Shown: in pieces, positions 54,302 to 64,000 of the stretch | How the letters are laid out: each line of letters starts with the position of its first letter | Position numbering within the stretch: the first letter of the stretch is position 1 | NCBI GenBank assembly: GCA_029876055.1 | Contig: CM056874.1 | Span: 1,922,001-1,986,000, forward strand | Direction of reading: 5' to 3' | DNA length: 64,000 nt | Source of the DNA: Madurella fahalii | Taxonomy: Eukaryota; Ascomycota; Sordariomycetes; Sordariales | The notes under the pieces: model-generated | Database searches by the model: none | What the model was told of the DNA's origin: nothing | The model's input: only the letters and a program-made list of their open reading frames with translations | Made by a program: the position numbers and the translations under genes

Positions 54302-57188
54302 ATGCGTTCCTCGTTCCCCGCCGAACTTGGGCGGCCGATTCTTCGACAGCTGAACGAAGCATGGGAAACCAAATCTCAGCTCGTCATCTTCGCAATAAGC
54401 GTCCGCTACTTCTTTCCTGGATCATTTGGAGGATACTGGTGGCTTCTCACCAGCGCTCCGGCCGCGCCGTTCCTGTCCGGTTCCAAGTCGCTTATGGCCC
54501 TCGGCACTGCTGCTCTGGCCGGACAGTGCTGCACTATCGCTTTCATGTGGGCGCGGTTTCAAAGAGCCCAGGCAAGAATGGACCCGCCTTGGAGCGACGT
54601 CAGATTCAGTTACGTTCTACAACTTCTCCGCGAGGACGCCTCCCCTCTGAGCGGCGCGTGTTTTATATGGTCTCGACTTGGTCCAAGGGGGCGCCTGGCC
54701 CGTCGCACGTCGCCGTGGCACTTTGAACACACCTTCGTGTTAGCACAGAGTGCCGTCACACTCTTCGGCCTGACCAAATACGCAGGACTACTCGGCTTGT
54801 TGGGCGCCATCTTGGGCATGATCTCGCTGGACACTACCCGCTTTTTATTCTCACAGATCCAGGCCGCATTTGGTCGAAACGGCGTCACAAAAGTTAATCC
54901 AGCACTCGATTATCGGCATAGACCGCGCTTCGCGTGGGCTGTCCTGGCCCAGACAGTCGCGTATTTTGTCTCTATGGCTTTCTCCGTGATGGGCTATGCC
55001 TGGGCGGGTTGGATCCATTTCTTCCTGCCCGTGACATTGATGGTAACTTTGTTGTTATATCTTGTCTATGGAGACACGCCGCTCTACCTCAACCCACCCC
55101 TCCCGGTCCAACACGTGCAAGCTACCTCGCAAGTCAAGTTTTGCGAGACTTGTGAGCGCACCGTCTTCTCTCCCGTCAGAGATGAGGCACGAGCTATTGG
55201 GACGAGAAAGGAGTATGTCCACCATCTCACCGCAGCTAGCCTACAAACCTCCGCCGAGGCCGGTTGCCGCATATGTGCGACCGTTTGGGAGTGGCGTTCT
55301 CGGCTCCCTCCAGACTTCTTGAGCACGCTCAAGTACTGGCTGCCAGCAACGACATACGATCCGCTTGGACCGTCGATTCAGTACAAAGAAGACCCTACCG
55401 GAATCCACAGGTGTGAATTTGAGACTCTCAAACGTCGAGGTCAAGCTCTATAACCGAACTGTTCGAGGCACCAATGCTAACTAACAGCCTGTAGTGGCTG
55501 ACCGATGGGCCTCCGAATCTCTGGACATCCGGCAGCGCATGACTCTCGCCGAGCTCCCAGACCACACGGGTTCGGAAGGAAGCCTGAATGTGGCCCACCG
55601 ATGGTTGCAGCATTGCATGGTCCATCATGGTATTTGCCGTTCCGACCAAGACGAGATCTTCCGGCCGACACGCCTCCTATACTTGGCCAACAACTCCATC
55701 TGTCTCCACACTACCCGCGAAATGCCTAAGAGGGTGCGATATCTCACACTAAGCCACTGCTGGGGAAAGTTCCACATTGTCCAACTCCTAGAGCGGAACG
55801 AGTACGACTTCCGCCACGTCATCCCTCCTTCAGAGCTGTCCCAAACCTTCAACGACGCGATACGTATCACACGGCATCTCGGATTCTCCTATCTCTGGAT
55901 TGACAGCCTCTGCATCATCCAAGACTCGATCCAGGACTGGGAACACGAGGCAAAACTCATGGGCAAGGTCTACCGGAACGCCGTATGCAACATCGCCGCC
56001 TCGGATGCCCCCGACGGCCGCCACGGCTGCCTGTACCCACGCAACCCTCGCACGCTTCAACCCGAAGTAATTCCACGCTCCTCACGCGCATCCAATGAAG
56101 AAGGCAAAGAAGAAGAGTACATCATCAACCTCACTGATATCTACAAAAAAGGAAACCACGGCATCTTTCACAACCGGCACACCCTCTACACCCGCGCCTG
56201 GGTCCTCCAGGAAGCGCTCCTCGCCAGACGAACCCTCGACTGCGGCCGCGGCCAGCTCTTCTGGCGCTGCGGCGAGCTGCGCGCATCCGAGGTCTTTCCT
56301 GGCGGCGTACCGACGAACATCTACAACGATGACCACCCCGCCTCGATCTTCAAAGCCATCTCGGCCGAGAGAGACCAGGTGATTCTGAACGCCAACATCC
56401 TCACCCAGATCCTCCGCAGCGAAGGGACGCGATCCGATATCCCCATTGCACCGGGCAAAGGGTCGGTCGAGCGGTACACCGACTCGCCGTTTGCGTTCTG
56501 GGCCGTTGTGGTCGAACACTACACCGAGATGGCGCTGACCAAGGACACGGATCGGATTGTTGCGCTGGCGGGTATCACGGATGTCTTTCGACCGTATTTT
56601 GGCGAGCACTGGTTTGGCATGTGGCGGATTTTCATGCCGCTCGAGTTGCTATGGGACGTGGCAGGACGCGTGCGAAGACCGTCTACGCGGCGGGCTCCGT
56701 CGTGGTCGTGGATGTCGGTGGAGGGACCGGTCTCGTGCTGGAGTTGTGTGTTCCGGTACCGGCGCGATCAGCTCGTCACGCGGTTTGTGGACGCAGAGGC
56801 GACAGGAGAGAGTGGGATGCGGCTTCGCCTGTCGACGCCGCTCTTACGTGCCACCTTGAACGAGGGTCGTGACAGCGAGTCTGACGGACGGTGGTTTCTA
56901 TCGAGCATCGAGGGGGAGACGCGCCGGCTCTCGTATCGTGGCATTCCCTTACTCCCGGACTTCTATGGTGAGGTTTGTCTTGACTATCGGGACGAGTACC
57001 CGCCTGATGATTGTTTTTGTGTATGCATCCAGGTGCACAAGGAAAAGGATGGCTTGGAGGCGAGGGGGTTGGTGGTGCGAGAGGTTGGGGAGGGGGTATT
57101 CGAGCGGGTGGGGTCCTTCAAAGATTATAGAAGGTTCTTGGTACCCTTCCTAGAGAGAACGCCGCACAGGGAAATCTTGCTGATATAG
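54302..57188 (+). CDS. Membrane-anchored HET-domain protein, two exons, intact
   Basis: Exon 1 (54302-55412) plus exon 2 (55495-57188) give about 934 residues. The intron 55413-55494 (GTGAAT donor, TAACTAACAG region, CCTGTAG acceptor) keeps the frame. The N-terminal 260 residues hold about five hydrophobic segments (about 27-50, 62-84, 144-176, 209-233, 234-257). Then comes the Cys/His motif that precedes many HET domains (CETC at 281, HH at 307, CRIC at 322). The HET core follows: RYLTLSHCWG near 453, FSYLWIDSLCIIQD near 508, NIAASDA, and RAWVLQEALLARR. The C-terminal third is typical of large HET proteins (RAPSWSWMSVEGPV). HET proteins trigger cell death on non-self fusion; a multi-pass membrane anchor is unusual. 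Divergent start, about 100 bp from the ankyrin gene's 5' end. Confidence 0.87.
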
Positions 57189-58212
57189 AGCTAAGAGGTA
57201 GATACTGAACATGTTCCACTACCTTACCAGTGTGGTGGTGTGTGTCGTCAGAACAAGCGGAGCCTTGTCGTCGCTCTGCTGGTCCTCCTCGTCTCACTCC
57301 AAGTCGTGCTTGTATGATGCCGTGCCCACAGATCGATTACAATAGCCGGTATCCCCGCGCATATTCTCGATGGTGGCTCCCCAGGTTGTCGATGTCAGCA
57401 ACGAGCGTTTGGACAACGAGCATGCTTGGATCGGAACAAGTGCTAATTAATTCCAAACTCTCGACCTTACCGAAGCCAGGCTACAACGGCCTGACGAAAT
57501 CCCGAGTCGCCATCATAGTCAATAGCGTCGTGGGGAAGTTCTGCTCCTTCACAGAAGCGTCAAAAATAGAACAACAACTGCCAGATGCTTTGCCACGCGC
57601 TACTCAAGTACCATTTCTACCACGGTCTAATTCTGAGGAAACAATCCATAGACATAGTAATTAGAAGATACTACGCTATGGAGTACTTCACAATTATCGC
57701 CACTACTTTGACGGCTAATTATTGTCAATAGCCGTGTTGCCGCATATGGGCCATTCTAATGGGACATGGAACGTTCCCTTGATGGTGCTCTGGCAAGATG
57801 ATTACTGCCCGGTATCCAATGCACCCGGCTTTAGGAGCACTACTAAAAGTCAGGGACGGTCAGGTACGATCACGATAAAGTGCCTTAGCAACAGTATCAC
57901 TTTCTCACAGTATCTGTACTCGACCTCGTCGTGATCATGAGGTACAAGCATTCCCTGGCCGCTGTCGCGGAGCACAGTATTCCTCTCACCCGTCCTAACC
58001 AGCAACACCGCTGTTTCGCCATGGCGTAACGATTGAACAGAATCTGTACAGCCCCTTTGCATGACTTGTACTCTGGGCACCTTGTTTATTTTAGATTAGC
58101 CTATTTAGTCTCCGCCTCAGCTGCGTTCTCGCCTTCCCCGGATTCTTGCCGTTCCCCGCCCCAATAAATGACCTCGACCCCTATTCGCCAGTAACCTCAT
58201 GGACCATGGCCT
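57189..58212. other. Intergenic; no gene recognised
   Basis: Short frames only. No domain, RNA gene or repeat of note. Confidence 0.45.
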
Positions 58213-58454
58213 CTACCGTTGGGTCAGTGAGGAACCAGCCTCGCCAGAACGCCGCCAGGCCCTTGGCTCAAGAAACTTGGGAGGGTAGTTTCGCTCCCCG
58301 TGGTGGGAATATGTGACTTGTTGACCACCGAGAGGTAATGAAGTTACGTACTGTTGAGACGGCTTGGAACAAAAGCTACGGAATTTCTTGTCCAATTCGA
58401 GGTTTCTTCTGTATGACCAAGACCGTGGTGAAAATACAAGCACGCCCCAGCGTA

Positions 58455-58950
58455 TTAGGGAGATGTTCTGGAAATGAGGATGATGAGGATGATGAGGATG
58501 ATGAGGATGATGAGGATGATGAGGATGATGAGGATGATGAGGATGATGAGGATGATGAGGATGATGAGGATGATGAGGATGATAGCGTGGGGAGTGACGA
58601 GGAATACGCGTCGAGCTGAAAGCCGAACAATCCGATTGGGTGTCACAGTCAAACCAAATCCTGCCCTCTCGCTCCTTGAGAAGGTTGGCCATGGCAAAGT
58701 GGTCGTTCTCCTCTGCCAGCTCAACCGCGCGTTGGAAGCCCGTCCCCCGAGTGACGTCGTCTCTTGCTCCAGCATTCAGCAGCCCACTCAATCGCAGTGT
58801 GGCCTTCCCTGAAAGAGCGCTACGCGTTGACAATTCAGCAACCATGATGTATCCCGTTATGGCAGTAGCCTGGAGGGTTGTAACTCCGCACTCGACCGCC
58901 GGATTCGCACTGATGTCGGCGCCCCGGTCAAGAAGGGGCTGCCCGGAGCC
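58455..58950 (-). pseudogene. Ankyrin-repeat gene C-terminal relic
   Basis: From about 58950 on the minus strand one reads LLDRGADISANPAVECGVTT, LQATAITGYIMVAELSTRSA, LLNAGARDDVTRGTGFQRAV and ELAEENDHFAMANLLKERE. These are successive degenerate ankyrin units ending in the characteristic last repeat of fungal ankyrin/NLR proteins. A stop precedes it near 58955. The frame continues to 58213 only because it runs through a 9-bp microsatellite. No upstream effector domain is present, so this is a leftover 3' end. Confidence 0.65.
58474..58584. repeat. Nine-bp microsatellite (ATGAGGATG)n
   Basis: About twelve near-perfect copies of a 9-mer. It gives long artefactual open frames on both strands (DED-, RMM-, HPH-, poly-Ser- and ILI-type peptides). 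Confidence 0.95.
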
Positions 58951-59415
58951 TCACTCCGCCGGCACGGCCCCGCATGATCCGCAATCCCCACACTTCCCCA
59001 CTCATTGCAACCGCACCCGTCTGGCTGACTGACGCCGCATCACAGCTACCTCCGACATTGCGCCACCGCCCCTTCGTGGACCTGCAACAATTACTGCGGA
59101 CGAGAGAAAGCGCTATCAGAAGACGGGCTCTGAGTAGAGTGCTGATAGTCTTTCCATCCTACGAATCATGACTTGAATACAAAACCCCGGCTTAGCCCGG
59201 GCTCAAAGCGGTTTTAATCCGTCCACCTGTTCACCATTCTTGGTTTAGGAACATTGTCCAGCAGGGCATTGGCATTGAAGAGCCATAGAACTAAGAATAA
59301 TCATTCTTATCGCTGAAGTCTTTAGAGAAGACCGCCACGCTAGGGTTTTGCTGCTCAGGCCACAATCCGATATTATGTGCCTGATAAATTGGTAAGAATG
59401 GTTGAATCGTGGAAG
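58951..59415. other. Intergenic; no gene recognised
   Basis: No supported feature. Confidence 0.4.
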
Positions 59416-59736
59416 TTAAATGAGACGAGTAGGTCCCCAATGCTTGATGTTCCGCCTCCACATTTGAGAGTAAAAGCAACGGACACGCCGGCCGGGGATC
59501 AGAGATAGCGGTAGGATTAACTCGGAGTTGGGACCCTTTTGTGAACCATCAATACTGCTCAAAAAGCTGGTATATGGAAACGAACCTTGAGACTCGACAT
59601 GCAACCTTCGAGATACAGCTCGGTTCCTTCGTCGCTTGCGGTGCTCATGCTGATCTCTAACATGTCGGTGCATGGTATCCCTTCGACTGAAAACTGTACC
59701 GCAGCCGGGGTGTGCGCATGGCAAATGATGGTGCAC
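59416..59736 (-). CDS. Small C2H2 zinc-finger ORF, possibly partial
   Basis: The frame starts MHHHLPCAHPGCGTVFSRRD and continues TMHRHVRDQHEHRKRRRN, a single C2H2 finger (Cys-x4-Cys-x12-His-x4-His) followed by a basic patch suited to DNA binding or nuclear import. The remaining 60 residues show no domain and may be read-through into an intron (a GGTTCGTT occurs near 59590). It may be the last fingers of a longer transcription factor, since fungal zinc-finger proteins often end this way, or a relic. Upstream exons were not identified. Confidence 0.45.
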   Translation of the reverse strand: MHHHLPCAHPGCGTVFSRRDTMHRHVRDQHEHRKRRRNRAVSRRLHVESQGSFPYTSFLSSIDGSQKGPNSELILPLSLIPGRRVRCFYSQMWRRNIKHWGPTRLI

Positions 59737-60137
59737 TTACAACCTGTGCTGTCTCAATTCTTCCAGTCCGCCCCGTACTGTAACGTAGTACTGGATCGTG
59801 CACCGGAACTCCATGGCGGAAAAGGATGTTGTGCATCTAGTTTCTTACGGAGGGACCGCTATACGATGGATTACGGTAGTCTTTATGCTCCTCTCTTCGG
59901 TCTCTTTATCTGCTCTCCACGTAATGGAGGGTCACCTATCGGCGGAATGTAAACAGCTCCTCCTTGATGGTGACTAGTAGTTGGCTTGCTGTCGATTGCC
60001 TTCTGTATTTATGAAGTCAGTTCGTTAGATGCTAATAGGCTGAGAGTGACTGTTGCTAAGCGGTCTAGGGCTTACTATAAGACGGTGATATTGACGGACG
60101 CTAATATCAGCGCTATATAAAGCTTATGCTGGGTATA
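59737..60137. other. Intergenic; grades into repeat DNA
   Basis: No gene recognised. From about 60000 the sequence becomes AT-rich towards the terminal repeat of the pogo element. Confidence 0.4.
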
Positions 60138-60239
60138 ACGTACATTATCAGCGAGTCGTGGGTATCAGCGGGTCGTGGCTTTCTTGGCGCAACGCCATAC
60201 CTCTCTACCTAATATCAGTTTCCTCTACCAGCACAATAT

Positions 60240-60579
60240 GCCGCCGCCTTCAAAGGAAGCCAGGGTTATCTTAGCCCTTGAAGCTCTTCGAAACGACAAG
60301 CGGCTAAAGCTTGAGGCCGTAGCTAAGCTCTATGACGTGCCAGCTTCAACTCTCCGCGACCGACGCGCTGGCCGACCTGCACGACGCGACACCATGCCCA
60401 ACTCGCGTAAGCTCACAGATCTGGAAGAGAGGGCAATAGTTCAGTATATAATTGAACTATCTGTACGTGCATTTCCGCCGAGACTGTGCAGTGTGGAAGA
60501 TATGGCCAACCAACTGCTACGCGTATGCGATGCGCCCCCTGTCGGCAAGCTCTGGGCGCATCGGTTTGTCAAACGCTAG
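60240..60579 (+). pseudogene. Pogo family 2 transposase, N-terminal open part
   Basis: The Met at 60238-60240 (MPPPSKEARVILALEALRND) is the likely native start; the frame itself is open from 60175. It contains the psq-type helix-turn-helix and the CENP-B-like segment (DLEERAIVQYIIELSVRAFP). It ends at a TAG at 60577-60579 where the following residues (PELRMRYTCRYDYQRAKYED) show the frame simply continues, a CAG-to-TAG type change. Confidence 0.85.
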
Positions 60580-61097
60580 CCAGAGCTCCGTATGCGTTAT
60601 ACCTGTCGATACGACTATCAGAGGGCTAAATACGAGGATCTAGAGGTTATTAACGAGTGGTTTACGCTCGTATATAATACTAAGGCAAAGTACGGTATTG
60701 TAGATAACGATATCTATAACTTCAATGAGACTGGGTTTATAATGGGCATTATCTGCGTAGGTATAGTGGTTACGACCTTAAATGGCTATAGCAAGGCAAA
60801 GCTAGCCCAGCCTGGTAACTGCGAATGGGCAACGGTGATCCAAGGTGTTAATGCCCTTAGCTAGGCTATCCCTCCGTTTATTATCTTAGCCGCGTAGTAC
60901 CACCTCGCTAACTGGTATACCGAGTATAACCTCCCGGCCGATTAGTATATTACAACTACCGACAACGGCTGGACTACCAATATAGTAGGCCTAGATTAGA
61001 TCAAGCACTTCGACTACTATATAGCGGCCCGGACAAAAGGTAAATACCGGTTGTTAATCCTCGACGGCTACGAAAGCCACTACTCGACCGAATTCGA

Positions 61098-61348
61098 TGT
61101 AACGAGAGTCTCCAGACGAAGGTCAGGAGGACCCGCCGAATGATGCTGGATAATGTCACGATACAGGATAGATAAGAACCCCGTAAGGGAACTCTCTCAC
61201 ATGGGGCACTTCTGATCCGCAAGGATCAGTCTCTATGTAATTGATAGGAGGCTGTTCACCAAGATATCGCCCGCTGGTCCAGGTCTTTTCGGTATCAAGA
61301 CATCGTGGTCCATCTCCCTCAACGTGTTCCCAGAACAACCCCTTTACA
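61098..61348 (+). mobile_element. Solo gypsy LTR inserted in the pogo transposase, with target duplication
   Basis: 251 bp, TGTAACGAGAG...CCCCTTTACA, flanked by perfect 5-bp repeats TTCGA at 61093-61097 and 61349-61353. It is inserted inside the transposase reading frame: removing the LTR and one duplication joins the protein text. About a dozen differences from the LTR at 61514, all C/T or G/A transitions by eye. Confidence 0.92.
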
Positions 61349-61513
61349 TTCGAGCTCTACTACTAGCAGAACAACATCGTTATACTCTGTATACCTCTAC
61401 ACTCTTCCTATAAGCTCCAGCCACTCGATATTAGCTATTTTAGGCCGCTAAAACAGGTATACAGTCGGCAGATCGAGGACTTAATACGGGCGTATATCAA
61501 CTATGTAAGCAAA

Positions 61514-61764
61514 TGTAAAGGGGTTGTTCTGGAAACACGTTGAGGGAGATGGACCACGATGTCTTGATACCGAAAAGACCTGGACCAGCAGGCGATATCT
61601 TGGTGAACAGCCTCCTATCAATTACACAGAGACTGATCCTTACGGATCAGAAGTGCCCTACGTAAGAGAGTTCCCTCACAGGGTTCTTATCTATCCTATA
61701 TCGTGACATCATCCAGCATCATTCGGCAGGTCCTCCTGACCTTCGTCTGGAGACTCTCGTTACA
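61514..61764 (-). repeat. Second gypsy LTR in opposite orientation
   Basis: 251 bp, plus-strand view TGTAAAGGGG...TCGTTACA, an inverted copy of 61098-61348 only 165 bp away. The flanks (GCAAA / AATTA) do not form a duplication, so it is one end of an element. On the minus strand the bases just before it (AGAGGGGAGGATAATT) are a polypurine tract, which marks it as a 3' LTR of a minus-strand element lying to the right. Confidence 0.85.
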
Positions 61765-63470
61765 AATTATCCTCCCCTCTATAGAACCTGTCCTCAGGTT
61801 CCTTACTACTGAGGATCGTCTGAACTTAGGGGGTAAGACTTGGGATGATATCGGGTGGATATCAGGTATATATCGAGTGCTGTTCGTAGCCGCGTAAATG
61901 GATAAATATCGAACTGGTGGACCTTATAGTCTATCCGCTCTAATGAGCTGTATAGTAGGAAAGGAGAAACGATGGTTTGGGGTGAGGAGTAAGTCGTTTT
62001 ATAGTCAGGAGGTTTTCGGGAAAAGTTCGGCCAGTTGTCGGGCTATAGTAGGACTCGCTACTCCGAGGTCCTACTTTCCCGGTTCGGGCCTGAGATCCGA
62101 ATTACAGCCGAATCGTCCGGATTTCCATCCGAACTTACGCATTGTCCTCGCAACTTCAAAACGTATAAAGATTGTACGACTGCTCAATCGTAAGGCTTAT
62201 ATATAGTTGCAAATTTGCAGATATGTATTAGCCGTTTCTCTTTAGGTATAAATACCCCTCTCCTTTCCTACCTTTTCTAAAACTTTTCTTCTTTAGGCTC
62301 TCTTCTATATGTTATTTCGCTCGCTTTTCGCTCTGCTCCTATATGTAGCTCGCTGCCCGTCCTCGCCTCTCTCTCCCTCTCTCTCTCTCTTCCTCTCTCT
62401 CTCTCTCTCTCTTCTCGTTATCGCTTCGGCTACTTTTCTATCGCGATAGACGTTTTCGCCGTCTCCGCCGCCGAGGTCACGCTGTATATAAAATGCATTC
62501 GCTTGGCGTTTAAAAATACTAACCCTCGCTCCGGCGAGGTCCTTACGATTGACTGTTCTTTCGAGTAGTCGACCTCCTCGTATTACTCCTATTGCAATGT
62601 AAAGAAAGAGTTGTATATGCCGGTAAGTTGTATATATTTTCGGCGGATTAGTAGAGGATTTACTAACGATTGTAGGTTGCTACTGGAATAGTTGGTAACT
62701 CCGTCGACCTTATAATCCTTATCGACGTAGCTTGTACTATCGTCGATTATTGTATAGAGGACGCCGAGGACGAGTTCGATGAGGAGGGTAATCGCCTTCA
62801 AGTTTCTGCACTGTCTCGCCGTAGCCGTAAGAAGATCGCTGCTACTGCTAAAGATCTAGTCGGGGCTTTCGACGCCACCGAGACCGCTTATCGCCGTTAA
62901 TTCGGTATTTCTGGCGCTACCAAGCTGTCTTCTGTAAGTATATTGTCTCACTTGTTTTTGTATATAAATCGCTGATATTTCGATAGTAAGTTTATATAGT
63001 ATATTATTCTATAGTCGTGCTGTATAGCTAACTCTGCCTGTAGCAGTTGTCCTGCCTTGGCCGGAACTGCGGCTGTAATACCGACGTCAGTCTTAATTAC
63101 TATATTTCTACTAAGTTATCGCTAACTTTTTGTAGTACGAGTCTGAGGTATGTACCTAGGAGATACGGTCTGTTGCTTGTCTGTTACTTAGCGACATTGG
63201 TTTCGTAGGTTGGTCGGGCGCTAAGTACCGTTTTCTTAAGAAGGTTAAGGAGGAGATCGCTGCTAATGTAGAGGATATAGAGGCCTAGTAGGTTTGGGTA
63301 GAGGTGGCTCCTGACTTGGAGCTGGTACCGACCTCAATTTTCTGAGGTTTATATTGTTTTCAGGGGTTTTTCTAGGGTATTTTAGTTGGGGTTAGCGTCT
63401 AGTATACCCCGGGATATAGCTTTATGCAGGTAGATATTAATTAATATCTTATCGCCTGTACTTTCGCTGG
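61765..63470 (+). other. Degenerate, unrecognised transcription unit between LTR and gypsy chromodomain
   Basis: After the polypurine tract the sequence holds a promoter-like GGTATAAATACCCC at about 62247-62260 and a long CT-rich leader (CT microsatellite about 62367-62413). On the plus strand, pieces of protein-like text are separated by GTAAGT/GTAAGTTG sites: VDLIILIDVACTIVDY and DEEGNRLQVSALSRRSRKKI (about 62700-62860), then LLSDIGFVGWSGAKYRFLKK (about 63190). TAG/TAA stops interrupt it. I do not recognise the family. It could be a captured host gene, an unknown element inserted in the gypsy copy, or an antisense coding region of the retroelement. Confidence 0.4.
62367..62413. repeat. CT dinucleotide-rich microsatellite
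   Basis: A run of CT repeats interrupted by CC and TT, in the presumed 5' leader following the TATA-like box. Confidence 0.85.
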
Positions 63471-63477
63471 TTTTTAT

Positions 63478-64000
63478 ATGCTTTTCGGAATTATAATACC
63501 AGCTTGGGTGTATTTGTTATATCCTCCTCTAATACCTACTGATTATACTCCGAGGGCCAGCCTGCCTATTTGACTAAAAAGAAGATTTTATCCTGGAATT
63601 TTCTTTTATCTCGAATCTCTTTAACTTCCTACTCTCCGTCGTCCTCAAGGTCTGGCATCGGCATTACAGACAAATCGTCTCCTTTTCGGCTATACCACGG
63701 TTCTAACATTGATATAGGAAATACATTATATAAACGATCGTATTTGTCTGGGAGTGCTAGACGATAAGCTAGCGATCCGACTCGGTTTAGAATATGAAAT
63801 AGACTGATGAACTTGGGTACCAATTTCCTCGGTAACTTGAATTTCAAATTCCGGGTTGATAATAATACCAAACTTCTATTCTTAAACTCCTTTTTCATAT
63901 ACTTCTCGTTATAATATCGTTTCTGGACTGCTATAGCTTCAGCCCAATTTTGTTCTAACTGTTTTCTCAGTTCAGCAAGTTTTTTAATTCTTTTAATTGT
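63478..64000 (-). pseudogene. Gypsy chromovirus polyprotein: integrase C-terminus and chromodomain (continues past window)
   Basis: The minus strand reads LKFKLPRKLVPKFISLFHIL, then GSLAYRLALPDKYDRLYNVF and PISMLEPWY (63890-63690), the conserved GPY/F region at the end of Ty3/gypsy integrase. After a TAG, the same frame continues EVKEIRDKRKFQDKIFFLVK, *AGWPSEYNQ*VLEEDI, a chromodomain (family: FLVKWxGWPxExNxWxPEEDI) with two Trp codons turned to TAG. Chromodomains target chromovirus integration to heterochromatin. It is presumably part of the element whose 3' LTR is 61514-61764, although 1.7 kb of other sequence separates them. Confidence 0.88.

Larger units (their letters stand above)
60138..61513 (+). 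mobile_element. Pogo-type DNA transposon, family 2, interrupted by gypsy LTRs
   Basis: Begins ACGTACATTATCAGCGAG after a TA dinucleotide, matching the terminal repeat of the element at 14578-16438. The transposase runs on the plus strand. Its N-terminus and helix-turn-helix (ALRNDKRLKLEAVAKLYDV) are at 60240-60570. After TAG stops come DLEVINEWF, a DDE region whose first catalytic Asp is changed to Asn (NFNETGF), and LLILDGYESHYSTEF. A 251-bp LTR sits exactly here (61098-61348), and the protein resumes as NNIVILCIPLHSSYKLQPLD, continuing to about 61510 where a second LTR starts. All stops seen are TAG at Gln or Trp positions. The 3' end and right terminal repeat are missing. Confidence 0.88.

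Noticed and set aside
58338..58812. Acidic DED-, RMM-, poly-Ser and HPH-repeat proteins
   Set aside because: Products of a 9-bp microsatellite read in different frames and strands.

Overview
The window looks like a nuclear segment from a filamentous ascomycete, most likely a pezizomycotine and possibly a sordariomycete. The evidence is: short introns of about 45-80 bp with GTRNGT donors and CTRAY-type branch points; HET-domain, NB-ARC/TPR and ankyrin genes; AT-rich blocks of dead transposons whose stop codons look like C-to-T or G-to-A changes (CAG to TAG, TGG to TAG/TGA), the pattern left by repeat-induced point mutation (RIP); and a fungal-type DNA polymerase zeta. I could not assign a genus. 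There are no bacterial-type genes, CRISPR arrays or rRNA.

Layout. 1-3967: RIP-degraded Ty3/gypsy chromovirus, minus strand, whose LTR carries a second, GC-rich solo LTR with its own target duplication. 5859-8372: broken ricin-B-like lectin gene. 9100-16450: transposon graveyard with two pogo-type DNA transposons (one delimited by terminal inverted repeats and TA duplications), a second gypsy copy and a solo LTR. 17650-36530: gene-poor, relic-rich stretch with TPR relics, a chromodomain relic, two BTB genes (one dead, one intact), an APH-type phosphotransferase relic, a duplicated GC-rich segment, a zinc-finger relic, a frameshifted unknown gene and a multiply broken FHA-protein kinase. 37074-40611: large HET/NB-ARC/TPR NOD-like receptor gene with eight almost identical 126-bp repeats. 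41012-46330: REV3, the clearest housekeeping gene. 47813-48720: kinase relic. 51350-54201: alpha/beta-hydrolase-ankyrin gene. 54302-57188: membrane-anchored HET gene. 58213-59736: ankyrin relic and a small C2H2 ORF. 60138-64000: another pogo copy hit by gypsy LTRs, then an unrecognised degenerate transcription unit and the chromodomain end of a gypsy polyprotein.

How the parts relate. Apart from REV3, nearly every recognisable host gene belongs to families used by fungi in self/non-self recognition or NLR-type signalling: HET, NB-ARC, TPR, ankyrin, alpha/beta-hydrolase, odd kinases and lectin. Many are broken by one-base indels, whereas REV3 and the membrane HET gene are open over their full length. 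This suggests a birth-and-death cluster of incompatibility/NLR-type genes beside transposon-rich chromatin. A contribution from assembly errors in homopolymers cannot be excluded from sequence alone. Splice sites, frameshift positions and LTR boundaries were read by eye; no homology search was run.
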